Below, one piece after another: positions 35,901 through 47,399 of a stretch of 64,000 bases of DNA. The stretch covers positions 76,359,120-76,423,119 of the forward strand of contig NC_084482.1 of assembly GCF_030035675.1 (NCBI RefSeq), written 5' to 3'. This DNA is from Rhineura floridana (lineage: Eukaryota > Chordata > Lepidosauria > Squamata > Rhineuridae). Position 1 is the stretch's first letter; every line of letters begins with the position of its first letter. The notes below the pieces were generated by a model. The model saw only the letters and a program-made list of their open reading frames with translations. It was not told the DNA's origin and made no database searches. The translations under genes were made by a program, and so were the position numbers.

Positions 35901-38900
35901 TTAACACAATTTTCATTCATATATTAATACTTTTCCTTGTCCTTCCTGCAAGATTGTTGAAAATCATTCATACCCTTTCATCTGGTGGACCATCCACATG
36001 TATGCCATTGGCAGGGGGATCCTTGTTTCTTGTAAGTTTATATAATTAATAAAATCATACCATACTGAAAGGAAATTAGTCCCTTTACTTTGTCCTCGTG
36101 CTCTCTTTAAATTATCTGTTAGTTTTTCCAGTAGAGCTATATTTCAAACTGTTTTATACTAAGAATCTATATTTGCTCCCCTAAGGTCTTTCCAATATGG
36201 TGCAATAGTAATCCTTGCTGCTATCAACAAAAACCTTACCAATTTATTTTCAGTATTAAGGTCTTCATTCAGAAATCAATATTGCTAATTTAGGTATCAA
36301 TGTGATTTTTTTTGTTGTGCTATCTGTTCAATCTCCTTAACCACAGATGACCAACATTTGCAAATTTTTTGACACTCCCTCCACATATGTGTATTCATGC
36401 CTGTTCTTTTACACCCTCTCCAGTACATTGAAGATGTTCCTGGATTCATCAGTGCTATTTTTCTGGGTATCAGGTACCACCGATATATGATTTTCAGAGA
36501 CAATTCTCTGTGTTTAGCTGCTATTGTTCAGTATGGTGGTGTAACGGGCTTGATCCCATATAGATTTAAAAAGTACTTCTTACTGCTGGTATTGCTATGT
36601 AGTTTGCTTACTTTTTAGTATGTGTATTGCAAAACAGAACAAAAGATTCTTTGAAAAAGGGGTTCTCTGCCCCCCCCTGTGTAAAGCAGTGAATCTCTAC
36701 AAGAATTTGTAACAGAGAGCAAGGAGATAAGGGGTCTGGAAAGGTAACCAATGCTTCATTAAGTTTGTAAACATCCGAGATAGCTGCTGGAACACCATTT
36801 AAGGCATTCCGTTTTTTTGGCAAGTCTGAAAGAGACATAGTAACCAGAACCACCAGAGAGGTGTTGACAAAGTTAAGCTAGTCACACTTGCTGTCTCTGG
36901 CAGATGGCACCAAGAGGCAGCACAGAGAGAAGGCAGCTGATAAAGCCATGGGAAAATGCCCCCTCTCTGATAAGAAAGTGTATAAAAAGTCAAGTCACTG
37001 TAGGTGTAGGATGCATCTCCGGCTAGAGGTGGGTCGAAGAATGCAGGAGTAATATGCCATCTATTGTATGTCATCTGATGCGTGAGATGTATTTCCATGT
37101 TCTTTGTAACTTTGGCTCTGTAACAAGACTTCGAGTTTAACACAGTCTTTTCATCTATTGCAACCTAAATAAGTTGTACTTTCAAGATCTTACACTTTGA
37201 TGTTAAATGAGTATATGCAGCAGTGTTTTTCTTGATGATTTGTATTCTTATTTTCTGTTTCTGCTATGATGGCTAAAAGCCACTTAGAATGCATTTTAAT
37301 AGTTGTAGTATGCAAGATATGAATAAATAGCATATAATAAGACTATTCTGCTGTCTTAAGCCTGACTCCCAAACAGAAAATTTCTGGTACCTCCCAAGAC
37401 CCAAGAATCCTTGGGTGGGGTCTCTATAATCCACCTGTTTTTGACCTGCAAGTTTAAGTCAACTAAAATTCATATAAGGATTCGGAGTAGATCCTGATAA
37501 AGGGAGAAAGCAAGAACCCTTGACCCCGTGCATTCATAAGAAAGAGAGCTGGCCTTGTCGGTATCAGTTGCTTATTCCATTGCGTTACCCAGTTTTCCCT
37601 ATCTATTTCAATTCCAAATTCCCTTTCCCACCACAGTTTTAATTCTGATGTATCTCTATCTAATCTACCAAGATTTTATATGTATTAGACGTCAGGCCCT
37701 TCAAATCCTCGGAATATGCTAGTATTAACTTCTCAAATCTGGTGAATCTACATGTTGCAGCTTCTTTTATTTCTGGATTATTAAAAAAAGTAATTTGTTC
37801 CCATAACCACCATGGGAGTGAAATTTCCTGCAGTTGATTTTTTTTAACCTGACTTCTCCAATGGGCATTCTGTTCAGATAAAAATCACAGCTGATATAAT
37901 CCCATGGCACACCAGCCGTTAACATCATACATACAGTTTTTATTGAAAAACAATGCCAAGGGAATCAGAATCTTTCCTTCCAAGCCTCAAACACTGTTTA
38001 TGTAAATCTATTTTTCATTTTATTCAAAGATCAGAGTTTATTTTTAAGAAAGGGGAAGACATTAATAGGGATACCATCTTTTGACATAATTTCTATTTGT
38101 GCCTATTGCTTAATTATATCTCCTAATATAAATGGGACAATATGGCCTATATGATTTGCCATGTAATACATTTCTAAACTTGAAATTCCCCATCCTCCCA
38201 CTTTGGAGTTAAGCTATAAAGCTTTTATTGTTGTTGTTATGCCTTCAAGTCGATCACGACTTATGGCGACCCTATGAATCAGCAACCTCCAATAGCATCT
38301 GTCATGAAGCACCCTGTTCAGATCTTGTAAGTTCAGGTCTGTGGCTTCCTTTATGACAGCAATCCATCTCTTGTTTGGCCTTCCTCTTTTTCTACTCCCT
38401 TCTCTTTTTCCCAGCATTATTGTATTTTGTAGTGAATCATGTCTTCTCATTATGTGTCCAAAGTATGATAACCTCAGTTTCATCATTTTAGCTTCTAGTG
38501 ATAGTTCTGGGTTAATTTGTACTAACACCCAATTATTTGTCTATTTTGCAGTCCATGGCATGCGCAAAGCTCGCTCTTCTCCAACACCACATTTCAAATG
38601 AGTTGATATTTCTCTCATCCACCTTTTTCACTGTCCATCTTTCACATCCATACATAGAGGTCGGGAATACCATGGTCTGAATGATCCCGACTTAGTGTTC
38701 AGTGATACATCTTTGCATTTAAGGACCTTTTCTAGTTCTCTCATAGCTGCCCTCTCCAGTCCTAGCCCTCTTCTGATTTCTTGACTATTATCTCCATTTT
38801 GGTTAAGGACTGTGCCAAGGTATTGATAATTCTTGACAAGTTCAATGTCCTCACTGTCAACCTTAAAGTGACATAAATCTTGTTGTCATTACTTTAGTCT

Positions 38901-41900
38901 TTTTGACATTCAGCTGTAGTCCTGCTTTTGTGCCTTCCTCTTTAACTTTCATCAGCATTCGTTTCAAATCATTACTAGTTTCTGCTAGTAGTATGGTACC
39001 ATCTGCACATCTTAAATTATTGATATTTGTCAATCCAATTTTCACACCTCCATCTTGGTCCAATCCTGCTTTCCATATGATATGTTCTGCATATAGATTA
39101 AACATACAGGGTGATAAAATACACCTGTCTCACACTCTTTCCGATGGGGAGCCAATCAGTTTCTCCATATTTTGTCCTTACAGTAGCCTCTTGTCCTGAC
39201 TGTAAGTTGAGCATCAGGACAATCAGATGCTATGGCACCCCCATTTCTTTTAAAGCATTCCATAGTTTTTCATGATCTATACAATCAAAGACTTTGCTGT
39301 AATCTATAAAGCACAGAATGATTTTCTTCTAAAATTCCTTGGTCTGTTCCATTATCTAACATACGTTTGCAATGTGATCTCTGGTACCTCTTCCCTTTCT
39401 AAATCAGCTTGGATGTCTGGCATTTCTCGCTCCATATATGGTAAGAGCCTTTGTTGTAGAATCTTGAGCATTACTTTACTTGCATGGGATATGAAGGCAA
39501 CAGTTCAATAATTACTGCATTCTCTGGGATTGCCTTTCTTTGGAATTGGGATGTATATTGAACTTTTCCAGTCTGTGGGGCCATTGTTTAGTTTTCCATA
39601 TTTGTTGACATATTTTTGTCAAAATTTGGAGGGATTCAGGCTCAGTAGCTTGTAGCAACTCTATTGGTACGCCATCTGTTCCTGGTGATTTGTTTCTTCC
39701 AAGTATTTTAAGAGCCACTTTCACCTCACATTCTAACATTTCTGGTTCTTCATTATACGGTTCCTCCATGAATGAATCTGTCATCCTTGCATCTCTTTTA
39801 TAGAGTTCTTCAGTCTATTGCTTCCATCTTCCTTTTATTTCATCTCAGTCAGTCAGTGTGTTCCCGTTGATTATTCAACATCCCTACTCGTGGTTTAAAT
39901 TTCCCTTTAATTTCTCTAATCTTTTGGAATAGGGCTCTTGTTCTACCCTTTTTGTTGTCCTCTTCTATTTCTATACAATAACTATTGTAATAGTTTTCTT
40001 TCTGTCTACGTACTAGTCACTGTATTGTTGCATTTAGGTTTCTGACCGTGTTTCTATCTCCTTTTGCTTTTGCTTTCCTTCTCTCTTTAACCATTTTAAG
40101 AGTTTCTTCAGTCATCCATTGAGGTCTTTCTCTCTTTTTAACTAGAGGTATTGTCTTTTTGCATTCTTCCCTGGTAAGATTTTATTACTAACCCATATTC
40201 TTTTTTGCCCAAAAATAAATTGATTTATCTGTCGATGCCATAAACTCAATTGGTTTAAAGGGACCTTGACTGGAAGAACATGAAATAGAAAGATAGGTTT
40301 TGGTGTTGCACTCATTTTCATCAGAGCAAATTTATCCATCAAAGTTGGATTTTTTTCCATCTTGTCGCATCTTTGTTAACACTCTGCCAAACTCAACTAT
40401 AATTTTGCTTACACATTTTGTTCAAATTTCTGATGATCTGTACTCCTAGGTATCTCAGCTTGCTGTGGCAAACTGGGATACCTAGGTGCCTTGAAAATGT
40501 TTTTTCAGATTAGGAAGAACATTAAAGCATAAGGCTTCTGATTTTTGAAAATTCACTCAGAGGACTATAACGAGTTCAAAAGATTCAAATTCTCTTTTTA
40601 AAGCCACAGCTGTTTTCCAAGGATCTGAAGTTGTATTGACTATGTCATCCACTTAAAGCCCTATCACATATGTTTGATCTTTTATATTTACTCCCACCAC
40701 GTTTCTAGCCTGTTGCAATCTAATTGCTAAGGGTCTTAATGCTAAAATAAACAAAAAAAGGGTAGACTTTTCTAATCCAACTCTTTTTGGGTGTGAGAAA
40801 TTGGGTTACGGTAAGTCATTAAAAAGAGAGTAGTTCAGAATGGAGCGACTGGTCCAGTCTTGCATCACAGAATCCTTGAACCCTAAACATGCAATGTGGA
40901 AGGGGATCAAGATCCTCTCCCTTTCCTAGGGCTAGCTGCTCTATAGTCAGAAGGCAGAGGGAACAAGCACAGCCTCCAGATATCATCTCCTTCCTGGATA
41001 GGATAGGTCACTTTTCTGCCAGGATAGACTATCTAATCCTGCTCCCTCTCATTACAACTATTTACCGTGTGGTTAGATACAAAAGGTCAATGGCCATTTG
41101 AGGAGGCAGCCTTGAGTGATTACCTGGTACAAGTGCAAAAGGTTTCTTTTAGACTAATATGCTGTATTTTGTGAAGGGATAGGAAGAGTAAGAAAATATG
41201 TGGACTACAGATAATTTAAAGTGTAAAGGAGATGATGTTGCTATTTTGGGGAGTGAGAATGATGTGCTAGAGTTAAAAGGAGCAGTTATAAGATGGGAGA
41301 ACACCCACCCACTACCAAGCTAAAGACAGATTAATCTGGAAAAGTTATATTTTTGAATCTTTGGGAGGTAGATGCAGGTGTGGAAATGTTGAGATGATAT
41401 GTAATTTCTCCTAATCATTTTAATCCTCTGTGTTTTTAAGTATTCTAGACACTAGTGACAGTTGTGTTTCTAGATATTAAATGTTTACAGGATAAGATGA
41501 TTATAGAAATAAAATGCTACGCACCATGTGACCCCAGATTAAAGACTCTGGTTACCTTATGCGTGCCATTGCGCTCTGTCCCCAGTGCCTTCACTAGCAC
41601 TTTTTCTGGTGCTCTGCCCAGATGCCTCAGGTCCCACAAGTTGACATTTCGGTCCCGAGAACCTGAAACACAGAGCTCCCCACCCTGGACAAAATGAAAA
41701 ACAACTGTTTATTACCCCTTCTTCTTAAGAGGCAGCACCCAAACAACAAATTCTACATGAAGAAATATTATACAGTGCTCATACAGTCACTAGAGTGGCT
41801 ATAGCCAGCATGGATTTTTTGCATTCCACAATGTTAAACTAAGAATACCCCTCGTGCCATTCTGATGCTTCCCATAAGCTCATTTCAAAACAAAACCTTA

Positions 41901-44900
41901 CAAAACTTATAGACCTGAACTCAGAAATGCTTGCTAAATTTTCATGGCAATACACAAAACAGTCAGAGAGAACTGAGTGTTCAAAGTGTGTAAAAAGAGA
42001 GAGAGAAAAACCAGACCTCTTTTGGACTTTTTTCTGTCAGAGTTCTCATAATTGGTTGAAATTAATTAAAAATCAGCCATGTTCACAGAGTACCTGTAAC
42101 CCTATTACTGACCTTGCCCCATACTCTGACCTTCACCTTTTTCAGTTTAAAAGTTAAAAAAATGCCGGGCTGATTTTTAATTAATTTAAGAAATTTTGCA
42201 TTGAACTGCATGATAGTGTCAGGCATGCTGAGTAAGAACCAACTGCCAGTGTTCTAAAAGCCAGACTCACAGCTGCTGGGCTTGGCTAATCAGGGGGCCA
42301 CACCCACACCAGCCTTTGATTTCACCTGAGACAGTCATGGCTTCCCCCAAAAAATCCTGGAAGTGTAGTTTGCGAAGGGTGCTAAGAGGAGAGTCCTATT
42401 CCTCTGACACAGCTCCAGAGGCCAGAGAGGTTTAACAGTGAGTCGCTCTGATTGAAGCTCTGTGAAGGGAACAGGGCATCTCCTAGAAGCTTTGCTTAGC
42501 AGTGAATATATATATGTATTTGTATGATCTATTCTGAATGCAATAGCGGGAATAATTTGACAAGCACTCACTTGGTTTCCCCCCATAAACTGTAGTATTG
42601 TTGTTTTGTTCATATTGTTTTGGTTTAAATGGTTAATTGTTGTAATTGATGAGAATGAATTTGTTTTATTGTCATTTGCTGATATTTTATAATACTTTAT
42701 GTGAAATTAATTCTTGAATTTTGTTATTGCTATTAAATAACAATATGATTTTTAGTCTATTCTGTAATTTGGGATGTAAGCCGCCTTAAGTATAGCCATG
42801 TAGAAGGCCAAATTTAAAAAATGAAATGAAAATCTGGGTAGTCAAGAGCAACAAGGGGAGTCAAGGGGCAGCATGGGCAGAGACAGTGGGAGCTTTGCTG
42901 GGCACAGCAGAGCCTTCAGCCGACACTGGGCTGCACTCACACCTCTCTAGCTGGACCTTTGACACCTGAGATATACATTTTCAGGACCCACCATATTACT
43001 GTGAGTGTAATGTGTGTTAAACTGTTTTTAAACCATGGACATAACATATCTTGACTTCAGCAAAGCTTTTGACCAAGTACCCCATGATAGTCATTAGCAA
43101 GCTAGCTAAATGTGGGCTGGATGGAACAACTATCAGATGGATTCACAGTTGGCTACAGAATTGTACACAAAGAGTGCTTATTAACGGTTCCTTCTCAAAT
43201 TGTGCTCTTCCACATTTTTATTAATGACAGGTGAGGAGGTGCAGGGAATGCTTATCAGATTTGCAGATGATACAAAACTGGGAGGGATAGCTAACACCCT
43301 GGAAGACAGAAACAAAATTCAAAGTGATCTTGATAGGCTGGAGCATTGGGCTGAAAACAACATAATGAAATTTAACAGAGATCTTGGAATTGTTGCTGAT
43401 CGCAAGCTGAAAATGAGCCAACACTGCAATGTGGCTGCAAAAAAGACAAATACTATTTTAGGCTGCATTAACAGAAGTATAGTTTCCAAATCGTGTGAAG
43501 TACTAGTTCCCCTCTATTCGGCACTGATTAGGCCTCATCTTGAGTACTGCATCCAGTTCTGGACACCACACTTTAAAAAGGATGTACACAAACTGGAACA
43601 GGTTCAGAGGAGGGCAGCAAGGACGATCAGGGGACTGGAAACAAAGCCCTATGAGGAGAGAGTGAAAGAACTTGGCATATTTAGCCTTAAGAAGAGAAGA
43701 CTGAGGGGATATATGACAGCACTCTTCAAGTACTTGAAAGGTTGCACACAGAGGAGGGCTGGGATCTCTTCTTGATCATCCCAGAGAGCAGGACCCAGAA
43801 TAATGGGTTCAAGTTATAGGAAGCCAAATTTCGACTGAACATCAGGAAAAACTTCCTAACTGTTACAGTAGTATGACAATGGAATGGATTACCTAGGGAG
43901 GTGGTGTGCTCTCCAACACTGGAGGTATTCAAAAGGCAGCTGGACAGCCACCCGTTGGATATGCTTTAACTTAGATTCCTGCACTGAGCAGGAGGTTGGC
44001 CTTGATAACCTTATAGGCCCCTTCCAACTCTACTATTCTATGGTTCTAATACAGAACTTTAAATTGTTGTAACCTATCCTGGGACCTTATGGTGAAGGGT
44101 GGTAAAGAATCAACTAACTAAATAATAATTCATGTGTGTCTTTCTGCTCATGGCTCGCTAGAGGCTTCCATGGATTGAAGGGGGGAGGGAGGTGATTTTA
44201 GCAAATTCCTCCTTCCCCCTGCACTGTCTCTCCTGCGTTTCAAAGGGTGGGTGGTGGTATAAAGGAAAAAAGATCTTCAAAAGAATACAATGTGTAACAA
44301 CTGGAGCTTCTACTGACAAATTGGCTGGATGAATTTTGAAAGAGTCATTTTTCAGGTGAATCATCATAGAGAAGTTCTGACAAAATACAGGAGGAACACA
44401 CTCACCCTAATCGAGCTTCATGACTTTCTATTCACATGCTGAAGGGCACATAGCTATCAAACCATAATACTGTATGAATAAAAGCAGCACAGAAAGAGTG
44501 TCTTTTACCTGAAGCAGCAGCACAGAGTCAACTGAGGCAAAGTGTCCTTCAGCAAGGGAAAAGTGCTCTGTGTTCCTGCCATTTCCTGCCCATTGTTGGA
44601 TATGCTCCTCTAGTTCAATGCAGGCAGCTGGCCAGTTAAGGTCATCATCTGCTGAGACATGAAAAAGGTATAAAGGGATGCCATTCTTCCTTTGAGGTTT
44701 GCAGAACAATCTCAGGCAAGATAAGCAAATGTATATATTTTATCTACACTATACACTGCTTTTCAAAAAAGTGTCCTCAAAGAAATTTACGCAATTAAAT
44801 CATCATTAAAAACAGAAAAGTTAACAAACAGAAGAACAAAGAGAAAGCAGTAGTCACACAACCACAAAACTGGGTATGATCATTTCAGATAACTATGGAG

Positions 44901-46147
44901 ACTGATAGAACATTATCTTTCAGAGCCAGTGCTCAGCACTATCACAGTTGGGTGTCAACATTACACCCAATTCTGAGCTTAATTGTAACTCTCTAAAAAT
45001 GAAATGCGGTTGTTGCTTTTTTAAAAAAAACCAAAACAAAAGAGAAACAGAATCTAAAGAAGAAGAAAGGTTAGGATACTTCCCCCCATCCAAAGTGTTA
45101 ATTACAGAATTGAGAAAAAAAGAGCCCATGAACACTACCTTCTGTCCATTTTAACTTTTCTATCAGAAATAACAGTTGGTTCCAGTTCTTTTGTTGCCCT
45201 GGGACAGCAGAGTAGAAGGACAGCACACCCTAGCCTTTTCCATCAATCAGGACCCAAGGGCATCAAGGTGGAGACCAACCTGGCCTTATCCACTGCCTAA
45301 AGGCCCAGCAACAGCAAGGAGTTTGCTCCCCACTCCCTGCCAATGAGGACCCTTGTAAGAACTAAGAACAACTGCAGTTTCCTTTTGCGTCACATCTTTT
45401 AGACTGCAAACCTGAGAGCAGGGACCAACTTATTACTGATTGTTCTAAGCTGCTGTAGAAAAATATTTTTCAACTGAAGAGATGGTTAAAGATAATTTAG
45501 TTAAATAATTAAGCAACAGCTATAGTTGCTCTTCCCTTTCAAAAAAAGGAATAGAAACCCTATTCTTTAACTCCTCCACATTACTTTAACCCCCAGACAA
45601 ATTCCAGTTTCAGCCTTACCTAGAAGTAAAACACATAACAAGCTCCTCTGATAAAGCTAGATCATAACTGAGTTAATGAAAGAATTGGTCATGGTAGCCA
45701 GAAAGGGAACTCACCTTCCACAACTGGATAGCTGCCCCCAATCCTCTTCAGCAGACGAATTCTCCAAGTAACTTCATCCTGCACAATATCTCTCAGCGTT
45801 TTGCAGACCAAAGGAAGGACACCCAAGACAAATCTGGCCTGCAGGTAGGAACAGATCTCCAAAATCAGCTCCAGAGGCAGAGATAACAGCCCTGAAGCTA
45901 TGTCATCAATAATTGGAGACTTTTTTAGTTCCAGAGGAGGAGACCTGTGATCAGTTGCTCGGGCTCTACCACCTACTGAGAGAGATTCAGGAGGAAGGCA
46001 ATGGGATGCCTGAATAGACTGGCTTGAAGACCCAAGAACACGTTCAATGTACTCCTGAGCCTGGGTATCCGGATCTGCTTTGCTCTCTGTGTCGGAGTCA
46101 TTGTCAGAGCCTTGGTGCTCAGTAGAAGAATCGGGACCTGCATCCAT
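26016..46147 (-). CDS. FBXW9: FBXW9, F-box/WD-repeat protein, complete
   Basis: Nine coding exons on minus: 46147-45715, 44648-44509, 41684-41556, 35489-35377, 29499-29408, 28470-28322, 27275-27162, 26826-26737 and 26213-26016. They sum to 1458 bases, 485 codons plus TGA; human has 458. All splice sites are GT/AG and the phases join. Residues 1-85 are acidic and low-complexity, as in human ([18 protein letters not shown]). The F-box is about 87-131 ([13 protein letters not shown]). WD repeats follow, with [61 protein letters not shown] and TSTDKTLR. In the family, FBXW proteins bind SKP1 through the F-box and pick substrates for SCF ubiquitin ligases with the propeller. An acceptor 8 bases before the ATG (TTCTCAG|TATAAGT) implies a non-coding first exon. 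The last exon is diverged and about 19 residues longer than in human. Confidence 0.95.
28875..29205. mobile_element. hAT-like non-autonomous element
   Basis: Left part TTGGGAAACACAGGCCTGCG and right part CTCAGGATGAAAAAGGTTCC, with inverted GGGAAC-type ends. A second copy in opposite orientation is at about 55570-55835 and shares CATCCTGAGGGCCACATTCC. No transposase frame. In FBXW9 intron 5. Confidence 0.5.
29866..29920. repeat. Trinucleotide microsatellite (ACT)n
   Basis: About sixteen uninterrupted CTA/ACT units after an ATT start. A run of 13 G lies nearby at about 29749. The minus-strand open frame across it encodes only a poly-Val run and is not a gene. Confidence 0.95.
29925..30615 (-). 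mobile_element. L2-group LINE 3' portion
   Basis: Minus-strand translation shows [40 protein letters not shown] and [20 protein letters not shown], the C-terminal block of the clade. The rest of the RT end runs upstream to about 30615. The 3' tail meets the ACT microsatellite, which may have grown from its tail. In FBXW9 intron 4. Confidence 0.8.
30625..30790 (+). mobile_element. Penelope-like element, GIY-YIG endonuclease fragment
   Basis: Plus-strand translation reads [20 protein letters not shown] and [19 protein letters not shown], the C-terminal half of the GIY-YIG endonuclease domain of Penelope-like retroelements. It is a short, isolated, inactive remnant of a different family from the one at 33 kb. 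Confidence 0.7.
31875..32615. mobile_element. Penelope-like inverted-repeat structure
   Basis: Two arms of about 200 bases in opposite orientation, at 31875-32085 and 32405-32615. Both contain the words TTTAGTTGGCCA, CTACCTACTCCAG, ACAGGCATGC, GTTATTAGT and TAGTTATTAAATATT. The right arm carries TTGAAGAAG, then GAAGCGCGTC, close to a hammerhead-ribozyme core with GAAA changed to GAAG. Inverted terminal segments are known for Penelope-like elements. About 320 bases of unassigned sequence lie between the arms. Confidence 0.55.
32893..34085 (+). mobile_element. Penelope-like retroelement with inverted pLTR-like arms
   Basis: Arms of about 175 bases lie inverted at 32893-33066 and 33849-34027. 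Between them the plus strand encodes a C-terminal RT edge ([19 protein letters not shown]) and a GIY-YIG endonuclease with [20 protein letters not shown] (about 33590-33665). The left half, read on minus, holds a second, shorter copy of the same RT edge ([14 protein letters not shown]). So two 5'-truncated ends appear joined head to head near 33340. The element is broken and cannot be active. In FBXW9 intron 4. Confidence 0.75.
33977..34016 (+). ncRNA. Hammerhead-ribozyme-like core in Penelope arm
   Basis: CTGATGA (33977-33983) is followed by a GGC-GGAA-GCC hairpin (stem II) and GAAA (33995-33998). Then comes a short possible stem III and a possible UA cleavage site. Penelope-like elements are known to carry minimal hammerheads in their terminal repeats. 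The inverted partner at 32893-33066 keeps CTGATGA but has lost the GAAA box. I could not form a convincing stem I, so activity is doubtful. Confidence 0.35.
34617..34964. mobile_element. Non-autonomous hAT element
   Basis: 348 bp flanked by the exact 8-base duplication CTTTATCT (34609-34616 and 34965-34972), the hAT hallmark. Ends are inverted: CATGAGCTCCCAAACTGTAG at the left and AAGTTTGGGAATCAGTG at the right. The body is AT-rich with a GTGGTCCACC-type word near both ends. No transposase. In FBXW9 intron 4. Confidence 0.85.
36600..37440 (+). mobile_element. LTR-like insertion in the L1 (fossil, uncertain)
   Basis: Interrupts the L1 reading. It contains a TATA-like GTGTATAAAAAG at about 36980 and an AATAAA at about 37320 in the same direction, the layout of a solo LTR. 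Borders and target-site duplication were not found and the family is unknown. Confidence 0.3.
38222..40165 (-). mobile_element. Second Bov-B (RTE) LINE, 5'-truncated, inside L1
   Basis: Collinear with the copy at 19.0-22.2 kb from its linker region (PQWMTEE-type block near 40110) to the (AAC)n tail at 38225. It lacks the endonuclease entirely. The catalytic box YADD reads CADG at about 39010 and several shifts are present. The C-terminal block [20 protein letters not shown] is still clear. It sits in the L1 of FBXW9 intron 3, so it is younger than that L1. Confidence 0.9.
42058..42190. repeat. Inverted repeat of about 20 bases spanning 130 bases
   Basis: AATTAATTAAAAATCAGCC at about 42061-42079, with its reverse complement GGCTGATTTTTAATTAATT at about 42166-42184. 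The loop is about 85 bases. It could be a miniature transposon or a hairpin from two nearby copies. No target-site duplication recognised. In FBXW9 intron 2. Confidence 0.6.
42590..42835 (+). mobile_element. L2-group LINE 3' tail
   Basis: T-rich UTR followed by GATGTAAGCCGCCTTAAGTA, a TAGAAGGCC word and an A-rich AAATGAAATGAAA end. Only the 3' tail is recognised. Confidence 0.6.
43030..44050 (+). mobile_element. CR1 LINE, RT C-terminal half and 3' end
   Basis: Begins with [17 protein letters not shown] coding and keeps the catalytic FADDTKLGG (about 43263-43290). It then reads [35 protein letters not shown] and [19 protein letters not shown], and ends with the CR1 3'UTR and TTCTATGGTTCTA at about 44030-44045. 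Between MKFN and [14 protein letters not shown] about 35-40 residues normal for the family are missing without loss of frame. A second gap lies before the FADD block. 5'-truncated and dead, but less decayed than other copies here. In FBXW9 intron 2. Confidence 0.92.
44649..44654 (-). other. Tandem NAGNAG acceptor at FBXW9 exon 2
   Basis: Minus-strand CAGCAG directly precedes ATGATGACC. Using the second AG gives Glu-Asp-Asp-Asp-Leu across the junction (the exon border used here). Using the first inserts one codon, giving Glu-Ala-Asp-Asp-Asp-Leu. Both keep the frame. Confidence 0.7.
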
Positions 46148-46344
46148 ACTTATACTGAGAACAAAAGGTGAGAATTATGGTAAGGAGACGTGAAGCTATT
46201 ATCATAGCTACCACTATAATTTTTCACATGCTACAAAGCGTAAGCCATACAAATACTTTTACATAGGATCCTGTATTTTCATCCTAAAAATCTCAGGTGT
46301 AATTGCTTGAAAAAAGTCATTGACTACTAGACAATTTGAAAGAC

Positions 46345-46562
46345 AAGATCTTATTTTTTATTATATTTATACCTTTTGTCCAAGGAGCTCAACAAGGGTA
46401 CACAGTTCTTCCCTTCCTCATTTTATCCTCAAAAGAACCCTGAGAGATAGGTTAACCTGAGAGAGAGCGACTAGTTCAAGGTTGCCCAGTGAGATGAGTG
46501 GAGATTTGAACTCCGGTCTCACAGGTCCTAGTCCAACACTCTGATCGCTATACCACATTTTA
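46345..46562 (-). mobile_element. tRNA-derived SINE with L2-like tail
   Basis: Read on minus: an A-box-like TGTGGTATAGCGATCAGAG and a B-box GAGTTCAAATC. Then come CTCACTGGGCAACC and AGGGTTCTTTTGAGGATAAA, ending GAGCTCCTTGGACAAAAGG and an AAT-rich tail. Same family as 12573-12760 but with its tRNA head intact. Upstream of FBXW9 coding exon 1, in the 5'UTR intron. Confidence 0.75.
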
Positions 46563-46960
46563 GTCATTCAATGCATGGAGTGAGGGAATGGTGGGATTGC
46601 ACAAGCTGTTCATGCTTCTAGCCTCCATATATTCATTCGAAGGTCCAAACAGAGCTGATACAAGCAGAACTCTCTGTGACAAGGGTGGGGATATTTTCAG
46701 CCCAAAGGCCACATGTCTTGATGGATAGTCTTCTGGGGGAAATGTATTTCAGTGGTAGGTGATCCAAAACCGAACATACACAAATGTCATTAACACATAT
46801 CTACCCATCTGTCTATCTATAAGCCTTTCTCTTTCTCCTATCTCACAAACTGCTTTAAGCAAACCACTCAGCTTCACTACAACAGCTGTCATTCCCCTCA
46901 CACTTATTTGAAAAGGCATACAACACTCCTTTGCTCTGTTCCCCACTACAGACAGTAGTA

Positions 46961-47053
46961 CCCATCAACCTCAGTCTACCCTCAGCTGGTCCCCATCAAC
47001 CTCAGTCTACCCTCAGCTGGTCCCCATCAACCTCAGTCTACCCTCAGCTAGTC
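46961..47053. repeat. 31-bp minisatellite, three units
   Basis: Units at 46961-46991, 46992-47022 and 47023-47053, each starting CCCATCAACCTCAGTCTACC; the last has one change (AGCTAGTC). No spacers, so not a CRISPR array. Confidence 0.95.
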
Positions 47054-47399
47054 CAGACCTGCCTACCTTCTTACAACCAGTCTTGGGGGAGATGTTGGCC
47101 CTGCCTACTTGTACAACTCAGCCAGAAGGAAGACAGACCTATCATCGGCTATGGCTCTGTCTGTCACCGGATCTGGCTCCAGCTACATTTGGTCTCCCTA
47201 CATGCTACCCTACTAATCCCAATAGGTACCCGCCACCACCGACTACAGAACCTGTGTGTGGAGGAAATTGGGGACAGGACACTCAGCCTCCCCTTCTCAT
47301 ATTGGCAGGTCTGATATTAACTACTCTTTTTTCTAAAGACACGAGAAACTAAACAAACACAAGAGCATTAGAGGAAACAGATTCGAGCTGAACAGTTTC

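Larger units (their letters stand above)
35890..40830 (-). mobile_element. L1 LINE ORF2 3' half, interrupted by two insertions
   Basis: Three blocks are collinear on minus. 40830-40166 reads LRYLGVQI with degraded RT C-terminal coding. 38221-37440 is [16 protein letters not shown]-like, then the Trp-rich segment. 36597-35890 has [19 protein letters not shown] and [11 protein letters not shown] with HMW, the signature C-terminal L1 zinc-knuckle region. A Bov-B (38222-40165) and an unassigned LTR-like block (36600-37440) split it. Many stops; dead. In FBXW9 intron 3. Confidence 0.8.

Noticed and set aside
46961-47053. Three regular repeats resembling an array
   Set aside because: No spacers between the units, and the genome is eukaryotic; a minisatellite, not CRISPR.
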